From: RGIG2707 sp045600065
GTDB lineage: Bacteria; Bacillota; Clostridia; Peptostreptococcales; Anaerovoracaceae
Assembly (NCBI GenBank): GCA_045600065.1
Contig: JAZRXE010000012.1
Span: 1-21,162, forward strand
DNA: 21,162 nucleotides
Direction: 5' to 3'
A model generated the notes under the pieces. The model was not told where the DNA came from. It did no database searches and saw only the letters and a program-made list of their open reading frames with translations. Below are positions 14,611 to 21,162 of the stretch, one piece after another (position 1 is the stretch's first letter; each line of letters opens with the position of its first letter). The position numbers and the translations under genes were made by a program.

Positions 14611-15996
14611 ATGGAGAAAAAAGTAGCTTTTTATACTTTGGGCTGCAAGGTCAATCAGTACGAGACCCAGCTGCTTGCCGAAGCCTTCAGGCAGAGGGGC
14701 TGGCAGTGTGTGGACGAGGATGAGGCCGCAGACGCATATATCATAAATACCTGTACCGTCACAAGGCTTGCTGACCGTAAGTCCAGGCAGTACATAAGGC
14801 GCATGAAGCACCGTGATCCTTCAGCCGTCACCGTTATCATGGGCTGCTATGCCCAGACCAATCCTTCCGAGGTGGCGGGCATAGAGGAGGCGGACATCAT
14901 AATGGGCACCACAGACAAGCTTCGCGCCGTGGAGCTTGTGGAGCAGGCGGTCGCAAAAAGGGATGCCCGTAAAGATGAGCCCGTGTATGCTCCGGATATT
15001 GCTCCCGGAGGCAGGGAAGGCCCTGTCAATCTGGTTGCGGATACCAGGGTCACAGAAAGCGTGTACAAGGATCATCCGGCAATTGCCGGCACCGAATCCC
15101 GCACCAGAGCTCTCATTAAGATAGAGGACGGCTGCAACCGCTTCTGCTCCTACTGCGTCATACCCTACGCCAGAGGCCCGGTAAGATCAAGGCCCCTGGA
15201 AAGCATAGTAAAAGAGGCAAGGGCTCTTGTAGATCAGGGCTTTAAGGAAATAGTGCTCACAGGCATCAACACCGCGCTTTACGGCTGCGACAGGGAGGAT
15301 GTGAGCCCCTCGGGCATAGACAGCGTGATCAGCGCTCTAAACGATCTGGACGGAGATTTCCGCATCAGGCTGGGCTCGCTGGAGCCCACAGTAGTCAATG
15401 CCGAATATGTCAAAAGCCTGCTGGGCTACGAAAGGCTCTGCCATCACCTGCACCTGTCGGTGCAGAGCGGATCGGACCGCATAATCAGCGCCATGAACCG
15501 CCATTATACCGTGGAAGAGTATATGGACATAGTCAGGGTGCTCAGGGATTTTGACCCGGATTACGGAATCACCACGGATATTATCACGGGCTTTCCCGGA
15601 GAAAGCGAGGAGGATTTCCAAAGGAGCCTGGATCTGGTGGAAAAGGCCGGATATCTGAAGGTCCACGGCTTTCCGTATTCCAGGCGGCTGTTCACAGTGG
15701 CTGCCGGAATGGACGGTCAGATAGCCCCGCCGGTAAAAAAAGAGCGCAACAAAAGGCTCATAGAGTTTTCCGAGGGCGTTTCCGTAAGATTCCGTCAGGG
15801 CATGAGCGGAAAGCTGTTTAGGGTGCTTGCCGAGGAGCAGGTGTGCATAGAGGGCAGGCAGTACTGGAAGGGAAGGGCTTCCGATTTCTGCGCGGTATAT
15901 TTTGCCGGAGACGGATCGAAAGATCTTACCAACACTTTTATAGATATCAGAGCCGAAAGGCCGTTTCAGGACGGAATCTTCGGCAGAAAGGAGTAA
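14611..15996 (+). CDS. mtaB: tRNA t6A37 C2-methylthiotransferase MtaB
   Basis: Radical-SAM enzyme that converts t6A to ms2t6A at position 37 of ANN-decoding tRNAs. The 461-residue protein has the N-terminal methylthiotransferase domain with three cluster cysteines: Cys12 in LGCKVNQYE, Cys48 in INTCTVT and Cys79 in MGCYAQ. The radical-SAM CxxxCxxC is at 175-182 (CNRFCSYC). A C-terminal TRAM-like segment follows. The GCKVNQYET opening is typical of MtaB rather than MiaB or RimO. ATG at 14611 is preferred to an upstream TTG at 14584 because the protein family starts at the EKKVAFYTLGC position. The Shine-Dalgarno site is weak (GGAG 14 bases upstream). It is followed two bases later by the HIT gene, as is common in Clostridia. 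Confidence 0.95.
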   Translation: MEKKVAFYTLGCKVNQYETQLLAEAFRQRGWQCVDEDEAADAYIINTCTVTRLADRKSRQYIRRMKHRDPSAVTVIMGCYAQTNPSEVAGIEEADIIMGTTDKLRAVELVEQAVAKRDARKDEPVYAPDIAPGGREGPVNLVADTRVTESVYKDHPAIAGTESRTRALIKIEDGCNRFCSYCVIPYARGPVRSRPLESIVKEARALVDQGFKEIVLTGINTALYGCDREDVSPSGIDSVISALNDLDGDFRIRLGSLEPTVVNAEYVKSLLGYERLCHHLHLSVQSGSDRIISAMNRHYTVEEYMDIVRVLRDFDPDYGITTDIITGFPGESEEDFQRSLDLVEKAGYLKVHGFPYSRRLFTVAAGMDGQIAPPVKKERNKRLIEFSEGVSVRFRQGMSGKLFRVLAEEQVCIEGRQYWKGRASDFCAVYFAGDGSKDLTNTFIDIRAERPFQDGIFGRKE

Positions 15997-15998
15997 AT

Positions 15999-16343
15999 AT
16001 GTCCGATTGTATTTTCTGCAGCATCGGAGCTCATGAGATCCCCGCAAATGTGGCTTATGAAGACGATCAGATCATGGCATTTTACGACATGGAGCCTCAG
16101 GCACCAGTTCACGTTCTCATCATCCCCAAAAAGCACATAGCTTCTCTGGACGAGACCGTAAAAGAGGACGCCGCGCTGCTGGCCCACATGCTGCTCAAGG
16201 TGAAGGAGATTGCCGCTGCTCAGGGCCTGGAAAAGGGCTACAGACTGGTGATAAACACCGGCGCGGAAGGCGGGCAGAGCGTGCAGCACCTGCATATGCA
16301 CCTGCTCGGCAAGCGCCAGATGAACTGGCCTCCCGGCTCATAA
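15999..16343 (+). CDS. HIT family nucleotide-binding hydrolase (HinT-like)
   Basis: Small cytosolic protein of 114 residues that hydrolyses nucleoside phosphoramidates or AMP-linked adducts in characterised relatives. Cys4 and Cys7 (DCIFC) and the later histidines form the zinc-type site of this branch. The histidine triad is HLHMH (97-101) in SVQHLHMHLLG. ATG at 15999 is chosen because AAGGAG precedes it and the family begins at MSDCIFC; the longer frame simply runs through the end of mtaB. It is two bases after the mtaB stop, so the two are co-translated from one mRNA. The length is normal. Confidence 0.95.
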   Translation: MSDCIFCSIGAHEIPANVAYEDDQIMAFYDMEPQAPVHVLIIPKKHIASLDETVKEDAALLAHMLLKVKEIAAAQGLEKGYRLVINTGAEGGQSVQHLHMHLLGKRQMNWPPGS

Positions 16344-16389
16344 AACAGTTTCAACCGTTTTTATCATAATAATCAAGGAGAATTAGACC

Positions 16390-17817
16390 ATGGACAAAAA
16401 AACAGCTCTCAAATACGTAGATGTATACAGAGACGAGCTATATGCTCTGTCTGACAAGGTCTGGGAGACCGCATCCACTGCTTTCAGAGAATACGAATCC
16501 GTAGAAGCGCTCACCTCCTTCCTTGAAGACAAGGGCTTCAAGGTCGAAAAGGGAGTAGGCGGAGTCGAGACCGCATTCACCGCAGAATTCGGCAGCGGCA
16601 AGCCCGTTATCGGACTTCTGGGCGAATTCGACGCTCTCGGCAACATCGGTGAGGTCCCCGAGGAATTCAGGCTCCACGAACCCACCGGCAGACCTGCTTC
16701 CCAGGGCTGCGGTCACAATCTGCTGGGCGTGGGCACCATTGCTTCCGCTCTCATCCTCAAGGAATATCTCCAGGATAACCCAGGCAAGGGTACTGTAAAG
16801 TACTTCGGCTGCCCCGGAGAGGAAGGCGGCTCCGGCAAGGCTTTCATGGCAGGCGCAGGCGTTTTCGACGGTCTTGATATAGCTCTCACCTGGCACCCCG
16901 ACAAGGAAAACGGTGTCATGTCCGCAAGGTATCTTGCCAATACCCAGGTGAAGTATATCTTCAAGGGCAAGTCTGCCCATGCTGCAGGCGATCCCGAGCA
17001 CGGACGCTCAGCGCTGGATGCACTTGAGCTTATGAACGTAGGCGTTCAGTTCCTCAGAGAGCATGTCAAGAGCGATGCCCGCATCCACTATGCAATTACA
17101 GACGCAGGCGGTGCTTCCCCCAATGTAGTCCAGGCTAATGCAAAGGCCATCTACCTTATCCGTGCGCCCAAGAATTCCGAGGTCGCAGACCTGCGCAGAA
17201 GAGTAGACCTGATCGCAGACGGCGCTGCCACCATGACAGAGACTACAGTTGAAAAGGAATTCATGAAGGGCTGCTCCAACGTGCTTGTGAACAGGCCTCT
17301 GGAGGATCAGCTGCTCAAGAATATGCACGAGCTTCCCATTCCCATGGCATCTGCCGCGGATATGGAATATCTGACCCGGCTCAACAAGACCAACATCCCC
17401 ACAGAGATCAAGGAAGACTACCTGGCCCTGCTGTCCGGTGAGGAGAGAGAAAAGTATATCGAGGCCCGCACCAACGATGTGCTTTATAACCACATCGAGC
17501 CCCATGCCTTCAATCTGGCAAGGCCCGGTTCCACCGACGTGGGCGATGTAAGCTGGGTATGCCCCACCTCTCAGATCGCCGTTGCAACCTGGTGCTCCAA
17601 TACTCCGGGTCACTCCTGGCAGGTAGTGGCTCAGGGTACCGGCAAGGTCGCCAAGGACAGAATGATCTACGCAGGCCAGGTCATTGCAGCTACAGCCATC
17701 GACGCCATTGAGGATCCTTCCATCATCGAGGCTGCGAAGAAGGATTTCGCAAGCCGCGTAGGCGACGGCTATGTATGCCCCATCCCCAAGGGAGCAAAGC
17801 CCAAGACTCTGGGATAA
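16390..17817 (+). CDS. M20 family amidohydrolase, AbgB-like (second paralogue)
   Basis: Cytosolic metal-dependent amidohydrolase of 475 residues. It has LGEFDALG (77-84, Phe in place of the usual Leu), QGCGHNLL (105-112, with Cys107 and His109 as metal ligands), CPGEE (141-145, Glu144/Glu145), His169 in TWHPD, and the GKSAHAAGDP histidine. STDVGDVSW and TPGHSWQ lie near the C-terminus. All key residues are in place. The ribosome binding site is AAGGAG, ten bases before the ATG. Resemblance to the enzyme at 9881 is strong (NVGVQFLREHV against NVGANYLREHV; GDGYVCPIPKG against GDVYHCPIPED). The gene is inserted between HIT and rpsU, genes that are usually neighbours in Clostridia. Substrate not determinable. 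Confidence 0.9.
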   Translation: MDKKTALKYVDVYRDELYALSDKVWETASTAFREYESVEALTSFLEDKGFKVEKGVGGVETAFTAEFGSGKPVIGLLGEFDALGNIGEVPEEFRLHEPTGRPASQGCGHNLLGVGTIASALILKEYLQDNPGKGTVKYFGCPGEEGGSGKAFMAGAGVFDGLDIALTWHPDKENGVMSARYLANTQVKYIFKGKSAHAAGDPEHGRSALDALELMNVGVQFLREHVKSDARIHYAITDAGGASPNVVQANAKAIYLIRAPKNSEVADLRRRVDLIADGAATMTETTVEKEFMKGCSNVLVNRPLEDQLLKNMHELPIPMASAADMEYLTRLNKTNIPTEIKEDYLALLSGEEREKYIEARTNDVLYNHIEPHAFNLARPGSTDVGDVSWVCPTSQIAVATWCSNTPGHSWQVVAQGTGKVAKDRMIYAGQVIAATAIDAIEDPSIIEAAKKDFASRVGDGYVCPIPKGAKPKTLG

Positions 17818-17834
17818 AATTCTGAAAAAAGCAC

Positions 17835-17863
17835 TTGCACAGCAAAGCTTTGCCGTGTATAAT
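17835..17863 (+). promoter_or_regulatory. Promoter of rpsU
   Basis: TTGCAC (17835-17840) and a perfect TATAAT (17858-17863) are separated by 17 bases. It starts 18 bases after the M20 stop, with no terminator in between. The start site should be near 17870. Confidence 0.85.
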
Positions 17864-17879
17864 TCTGAATGTTGAATTA

Positions 17880-17897
17880 CGGATGCAAGTTCATCCG
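17880..17897 (+). other. Leader hairpin of rpsU
   Basis: CGGATG and CATCCG form a perfect 6-bp stem with the loop CAAGTT, just inside the predicted transcript and nine bases before the GAGGAGGTG ribosome binding site. It may affect translation initiation or mRNA stability. No ribosomal-protein operator for S21 is known to me that it matches. Confidence 0.45.
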
Positions 17898-17920
17898 GAA
17901 AGCGAGGAGGTGAACCAAGA

Positions 17921-18103
17921 ATGGCACAGATAGTAGTTAGAGAAGGCGAAGGTCTGGAGAGTGCACTCAAGAGATTCAAGCGCTCTTGTGCTAGAGACGG
18001 CGTCATGTCCGAGCTCAGAAAAAGAGAGTGTTACGAAAAGCCCAGCGTAAAGCGCAAGAAGAAGTCCGAAGCTGCACGCAAAAAGGCAAACAAGAGATAT
18101 TAG
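17921..18103 (+). CDS. rpsU: 30S ribosomal protein S21
   Basis: Small basic ribosomal protein of 60 residues that contributes to mRNA start-site recognition on the 30S subunit. The sequence opens IVVREGEGLESALKRFKR and ends in the Lys/Arg-rich tail KKANKRY, both typical of S21. The length is normal. GAGGAGGTG lies upstream of the ATG. It has its own promoter and a strong terminator, so it is mostly a single-gene transcript, with read-through into phoH likely. Confidence 0.97.
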   Translation: MAQIVVREGEGLESALKRFKRSCARDGVMSELRKRECYEKPSVKRKKKSEAARKKANKRY

Positions 18104-18111
18104 TTCACTAC

Positions 18112-18142
18112 AAAAAGCCTGCCGCTACGGTAGGCTTTTTTT
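18112..18142 (+). terminator. Intrinsic terminator of rpsU
   Basis: AAAAAGCCTGCCG pairs with CGGTAGGCTTTTT around a CTA loop (one G-T pair), followed by TT. It lies eight bases after the rpsU stop and 30 bases before the phoH start. The phoH-ybeY-era genes therefore depend on read-through or an unseen promoter. Confidence 0.92.
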
Positions 18143-18171
18143 GCAAATATCAACGATTCAGCGGAGGTCAA

Positions 18172-19140
18172 GTGAGCGAACTTAGGATAAGGCCCGGAGT
18201 GACAGCCGAGCCCTCGGAAGTATTCGGAGTATTCGACTCCAATCTCAAGGCTGTGGAAAAGGACTGCGAGGTTCAGATAGTATGCCGCGGCGAAGAGATA
18301 ATAATCAACGGCAAGGAAGCCGACAGGGCGGCTTCTGTTATAGGCGAAATGTTCAAGGTGGTGGAATCCGGCCAACCTTTGGATGAGCAGAAGGTCAACT
18401 ACATCATTGCTCTGTCCAGAGACGGGGTCTCCTATACCCAGAGCAGCCTGAACAAGGACATAATCTGCTTCACCTTCAGGGGCAAGCCTCTGAAGGCCAA
18501 GACCCTGGGCCAGAAGGAATATGTGGATGCCATAAGATCCAACGATATAACCTTCGGCATAGGGCCGGCAGGCACAGGCAAGACATATATTGCCGTAGCC
18601 ATGGCCGTCAATGCCCTCAAAAACAAAGAAGTGGAAAAGATCATACTGGCGCGCCCCGCTGTGGAGGCAGGCGAGCGTCTGGGCTTTCTGCCCGGAGATC
18701 TTCAGGAAAAGGTAGATCCCTACCTGAGGCCTCTTTATGATGCTCTTTACGATATCCTGGGCAGAGAGGCCACCCTGCGTCTTAAGGAGAAGGAGACCAT
18801 CGAGGTAGTCCCTCTGGCATACATGAGGGGCCGCACTCTGGATAACGCCTTCATAATACTGGACGAGGCCCAGAATGCCACCAAGGAGCAGATGAAGATG
18901 TTCCTTACAAGAATGGGCTTCGGCTCCAAGGTGATAATCACAGGAGACGTGACTCAGATAGACCTGCCCAGAGGCAAGCGTTCAGGCCTTGTAGACGCTG
19001 TGCGCATACTGGACGGCGTGGAGGGCATTGCCTTCAGAAAGCTGACCGATTCCGACGTGGTGCGTCATCCCCTGGTGCGCCGCATAGTAAATGCCTACGA
19101 CAGATACATTCAGCGCCATCCTGAATGGGCGGAGGAGTAA
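18172..19140 (+). CDS. phoH: PhoH family ATPase
   Basis: Cytosolic P-loop ATPase of 322 residues, linked genetically and biochemically to YbeY in rRNA maturation and RNA turnover in studied bacteria. An N-terminal KH-like region (about 1-70) precedes the PhoH domain. Walker A is GPAGTGKT (131-138) and Walker B is FIILDEAQN (227-235). The start is a GTG at 18172 with GCGGAGG four bases upstream. The open frame runs back to 18028, but that would cross rpsU and its terminator, so the GTG is chosen. It is followed one base later by ybeY, with GGAGGAG at its end serving as the ybeY binding site. Confidence 0.93.
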   Translation: MSELRIRPGVTAEPSEVFGVFDSNLKAVEKDCEVQIVCRGEEIIINGKEADRAASVIGEMFKVVESGQPLDEQKVNYIIALSRDGVSYTQSSLNKDIICFTFRGKPLKAKTLGQKEYVDAIRSNDITFGIGPAGTGKTYIAVAMAVNALKNKEVEKIILARPAVEAGERLGFLPGDLQEKVDPYLRPLYDALYDILGREATLRLKEKETIEVVPLAYMRGRTLDNAFIILDEAQNATKEQMKMFLTRMGFGSKVIITGDVTQIDLPRGKRSGLVDAVRILDGVEGIAFRKLTDSDVVRHPLVRRIVNAYDRYIQRHPEWAEE

Positions 19141-19141
19141 A

Positions 19142-19597
19142 ATGTTCATATATTTTGACGAAGACAATATGCCCGCCGATAAGACCGCGGATACAATGTA
19201 TCAGGCTGCAAGGCTCTGCCTGGAGGCAGAGGACATAGACCCGGAAAATATCAGCATTTCCGTAAGCTTTGTGGATAAAGAAGAGATACAAAGGCTCAAC
19301 AGGGAATTCCGCGGTGTGGACTCGGTGACCGACGTGCTGTCCTTTCCCCAGTACGACGGCGGAGAAGAGCTGGAGGATTTTGAAGAGATCACTCTGGGTG
19401 ACGTGGTGATATGCCTGGACAAGTGCCGGGAGCAGGCAGAGGAATTCGGACATTCCTTTGAAAGAGAAGAGATATATCTGTTCGTGCACAGCGTGCTTCA
19501 CCTGCTGGGCTACGATCACATGGAAGACGAGGACAAAAGGCTGATGCGCGCCGCAGAAGAGCGCGTCATGGATCAGCTGGGCATAAAGAGGGAATAA
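19142..19597 (+). CDS. ybeY: Endoribonuclease YbeY
   Basis: Zinc-dependent endoribonuclease of 151 residues, needed for 16S rRNA 3' end maturation and ribosome quality control. The metal site is HSVLHLLGYDH (116-126), giving His116, His120 and His126. The conserved VTDVLSFP segment is at 62-69. ATG at 19142 is chosen because GGAGGAG lies just before it and the family begins about here. The stop overlaps the era start by one base (TAATG), so the two are translationally coupled. Confidence 0.96.
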   Translation: MFIYFDEDNMPADKTADTMYQAARLCLEAEDIDPENISISVSFVDKEEIQRLNREFRGVDSVTDVLSFPQYDGGEELEDFEEITLGDVVICLDKCREQAEEFGHSFEREEIYLFVHSVLHLLGYDHMEDEDKRLMRAAEERVMDQLGIKRE

Positions 19598-20499
19598 TGA
19601 AAAGCGGATTCGCAGGGATAGTCGGAAGGCCCAATGTGGGCAAATCCACACTTTTAAACAGCATACTTGGTGAGAAGATCGCCATTACAACAGACAAGCC
19701 TCAGACCACCAGAAATACCATACGGGGTATTTACACCCGCATGGAGGAGGGCGAGCCCCTGGCTCAGATTATCTTCATCGATACCCCGGGCATACACAAG
19801 CCCAAGAACAAGCTGGGAGCCTATATGACCGATTCTGCCATAGGCACTCTCAAGGAGGTGGATGTGATACTCTTCCTGGTGGACAGTCCCTACGAAGGTG
19901 AAAAGTCCGGAGACGGGTTCATCCTGAACCTGCTCAAGGACATTGACACCCCTAAGGTGCTGGTCATCAACAAGATCGACAAGCTGGAGCCGGAGGTCTA
20001 CAAGCAGATCTACGATACTTACGAGCAGATGGGCTGCTTCGACCTGATCATGGGTACCAGCGCCCTGAAGGGTAAGAATGTGGACGTGCTGCTGGACAAG
20101 CTGGAGGAATACATGGAGGAAGGCCCCATGTTCTTCCCCGAGGAAATGATCACCGATCATCCGGAGCGCTTTCTGGTATCCGAGATCATACGCGAAAAGC
20201 TGCTGATGTACCTGGACGATGAGATACCCCACGGCGTTGCCGTAGAGATTGAAAGCTTCGAGGAGGGCGAGCGTCTTACTTCTATCCGGGCCTGCATATA
20301 CTGCGAGCGGAATTCCCACAAGGGCATCATCATAGGCAAGGGCGGCCGCAAGCTGAAGGGCATAGGCAAGAGCGCCAGAGAAGAGATCGAGGCACTGCTC
20401 GGTACCAGGGTCTACCTGGAGACATTCGTAAAGGTCAAGGAAAAATGGCGCGAATCCGACATTGCCATCAGCAATTTCGGCTACAGAAAAGACAACTGA
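19597..20499 (+). CDS. era: GTPase Era
   Basis: Essential-type GTPase of 300 residues that binds the 3' end of 16S rRNA during 30S assembly. G-motifs: G1 GRPNVGKS (10-17), G3 DTPG (62-65), G4 NKID (125-128) and G5 SAL (155-157). The C-terminal KH domain has IIGKGGRKLKGIG (245-257). The length is standard. The start codon overlaps the ybeY stop. In most Clostridia recO follows; here palindromic repeats begin nine bases after the stop. Confidence 0.98.
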   Translation: MKSGFAGIVGRPNVGKSTLLNSILGEKIAITTDKPQTTRNTIRGIYTRMEEGEPLAQIIFIDTPGIHKPKNKLGAYMTDSAIGTLKEVDVILFLVDSPYEGEKSGDGFILNLLKDIDTPKVLVINKIDKLEPEVYKQIYDTYEQMGCFDLIMGTSALKGKNVDVLLDKLEEYMEEGPMFFPEEMITDHPERFLVSEIIREKLLMYLDDEIPHGVAVEIESFEEGERLTSIRACIYCERNSHKGIIIGKGGRKLKGIGKSAREEIEALLGTRVYLETFVKVKEKWRESDIAISNFGYRKDN

Positions 20500-20508
20500 T
20501 CGTCACAA

Positions 20509-20575
20509 GGACACAAGGGGACGGTTCTTGTGTGTCGTACCGGGGACACAAGGGGACGGTTCTTGTGTGTCGTAC
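20509..20575. repeat. REP-like palindromic repeat, copy C, tandem pair
   Basis: Two identical 32-base units (20509-20540 and 20544-20575) occur with a period of 35. Each unit can fold as GACACAAG pairing with CTTGTGTGTC around the GGGGACGGTT core, and each ends in GTAC. Partial units flank the pair: GTCACAAGG at 20503-20510 and GTCACAAGGGGG near 20586. No U-run follows, so it is not a normal terminator. The array begins nine bases after the era stop codon. Confidence 0.9.
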
Positions 20576-20637
20576 TGTGCTGCATGTCACAAGGGGGCGA
20601 AAACACACGCATATTAGTTTTTGGCTGCAGAGTATTG

Positions 20638-20883
20638 ATGGCTCGTAGAGAATATGATAAATTATTAACGATGTATTTTGGAGTTGATAGTGAGGCCAGA
20701 TAATTGACTTATCGAATCAGACAAAAATGCATAGAAAAAAGTTCTATAGATCTTTTACCGGATCTGATAGAACAAGAGGATTTTAAGCGCAAAGGCGGTA
20801 TCCTAAAATGCCGGCCGATGCGCTTTTTTGATATAAACAAAAATGAACAGATAAATTTCAAAGCAGTCCTAAAAAATCGGTAA
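20638..20883 (+). other. Possible small-gene relic in AT-rich spacer
   Basis: In one frame, 82 codons are open except for one TAA at 20701-20703. The first part (ATG at 20638) encodes 21 residues beginning MARREYDKLL. After the stop, a TTG at 20704 begins a 59-residue stretch containing KSSIDLLPDLIEQEDFKRK and ending at 20883. GAGG lies before the TTG. I recognise no family. It may be a decayed gene, two tiny ORFs, or chance in AT-rich DNA. It overlaps the terminator-like structure at 20785-20829, and both are unlikely to be functional. The rest of 20576-20936 holds only weak promoter-like boxes. Confidence 0.2.
20785..20829 (+). terminator. Terminator-like double hairpin upstream of the last gene
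   Basis: AAGCGCA (20785-20791) pairs with TGCGCTT (20819-20825), enclosing an inner hairpin CGGTAT-CCTAAA-ATGCCG, and is followed by six Ts. A second inverted repeat lies just before it (GTTCTAT and GATC pairing with GATC and ATAGAAC, about 20741-20773). It is most simply the terminator of the era transcript, about 290 bases past era. A leader attenuator for the secreted protein gene is also possible. Confidence 0.6.
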
Positions 20884-20936
20884 AAATAAATTAAGATAAA
20901 CAATAGCAGAGCAAACAGCCTTGTGGAGGACGTAAA

Positions 20937-21162
20937 ATGAACGGAATATGTCAGAAAATAACGGCAGTGCTTTTGAGTATCGCCATGGTCATCGGAAATG
21001 TGCCTGCACAGGTCTATGCGACGGAAACGGTACCGGTGCCCGAGCCTGAGGAGTTTAAGGAAATGAGCCTCAGATCACTTCGAAACAACGGAAGACGAAT
21101 AGCCTACTACCAGCAGGGCAGCTATGAGAACATATTTATTGCAGAATCAAATCTGCTTACGC
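20937..21162 (+). CDS. Secreted protein, N-terminal part only
   Basis: The first 75 codons of a gene that runs off the window. The ATG has GGAGGA six bases upstream. A signal peptide is visible: MNGICQK, then a hydrophobic stretch (TAVLLSIAMVIG), and a likely cleavage after VYA (about residue 28). The mature part starts TETVPVPEPEEF, a Pro/Glu-rich stretch common at the start of Gram-positive surface proteins. What follows is too short to assign a domain. The upstream leader is long and AT-rich, unlike the housekeeping genes before it. Confidence 0.8.
   Translation, partial: MNGICQKITAVLLSIAMVIGNVPAQVYATETVPVPEPEEFKEMSLRSLRNNGRRIAYYQQGSYENIFIAESNLLT

Noticed and set aside
16348..16368. Terminator between the HIT gene and the third M20 gene (AAAAC pairing with GTTTT)
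   Set aside because: The stem is short, AT-only apart from one pair, and interrupted by a mismatch; too weak to call.
17008..18006. 332-codon minus-strand frame opposite the third M20 gene and rpsU
   Set aside because: It crosses the rpsU promoter and start region and mirrors two real genes; no domain is visible.
20509..20575. Short CRISPR array
   Set aside because: Only two units, with a 3-base gap between them, each unit fully palindromic around a core shared with distant single copies, and no cas genes.
20445..20648. 67-codon plus-strand frame across the repeats after era
   Set aside because: It starts inside era in another frame and is mostly a translation of the repeat units.
20704..20736. 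Promoter for the last gene with TTGACT as -35
   Set aside because: No acceptable -10 box lies 16-18 bases downstream; the best AT-rich hexamers are at the wrong spacing.

Overview
The window looks like a chromosomal segment of a Gram-positive anaerobe of the class Clostridia. The evidence is consensus sigma-A type promoters, strong AGGAGG ribosome binding sites, sortases with LPXTG-type pilins, and the Firmicutes housekeeping run mtaB - HIT protein - rpsU - phoH - ybeY - era. Base composition is fairly GC-rich for that class in the coding regions and AT-rich in promoters. A gut or oral amino-acid fermenter is plausible, given three M20 amidohydrolases, but the genus cannot be fixed from sequence alone.

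Region 1 (1-6494, minus strand) is a pilus assembly operon. A near-consensus promoter at 6466-6494 drives, in transcription order: a small coiled-coil protein, a type I signal peptidase, the major pilin (LPETG, isopeptide/E-box type), a class C pilin polymerase sortase, a minor or tip pilin (IPRTG), a sortase-fold protein that has lost all three catalytic residues, and a class B sortase with a large insertion. Several genes overlap. A hairpin between the major pilin and srtC probably sets stoichiometry. In the model, the signal peptidase processes the pilins, SrtC polymerises them, and SrtB attaches the fibre to the wall. The dead sortase-like protein has no obvious textbook role and is the most interesting object here.

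Region 2 (6572-11269) holds a minus-strand M20 amidohydrolase behind a membrane protein with a His/Cys metal-site-like tail. A divergent plus-strand DUF937 protein and a second M20 amidohydrolase follow. The divergent pair has two clear promoters at 8872-8951. Region 3 (11325-14458) has a secreted beta-helix-like repeat protein with MucBP-like C-terminal domains and no wall anchor, then a convergent small membrane protein, with a shared terminator between them.

Region 4 (14611-20499, plus strand) is the housekeeping block: mtaB, HIT protein, a third M20 amidohydrolase inserted before rpsU, then rpsU, phoH, ybeY and era. The block is condensed relative to most Clostridia. Region 5 (20500-21162) has tandem palindromic repeats, an AT-rich stretch with a terminator and a possible gene relic, and the start of another secreted protein cut by the window edge.

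A palindromic repeat with core GGGGACGGTTC occurs at three places (1-24, 9761-9797, 20509-20575). Each copy lies just after the 3' end of a gene. No mobile element, tRNA, rRNA or CRISPR array was found.
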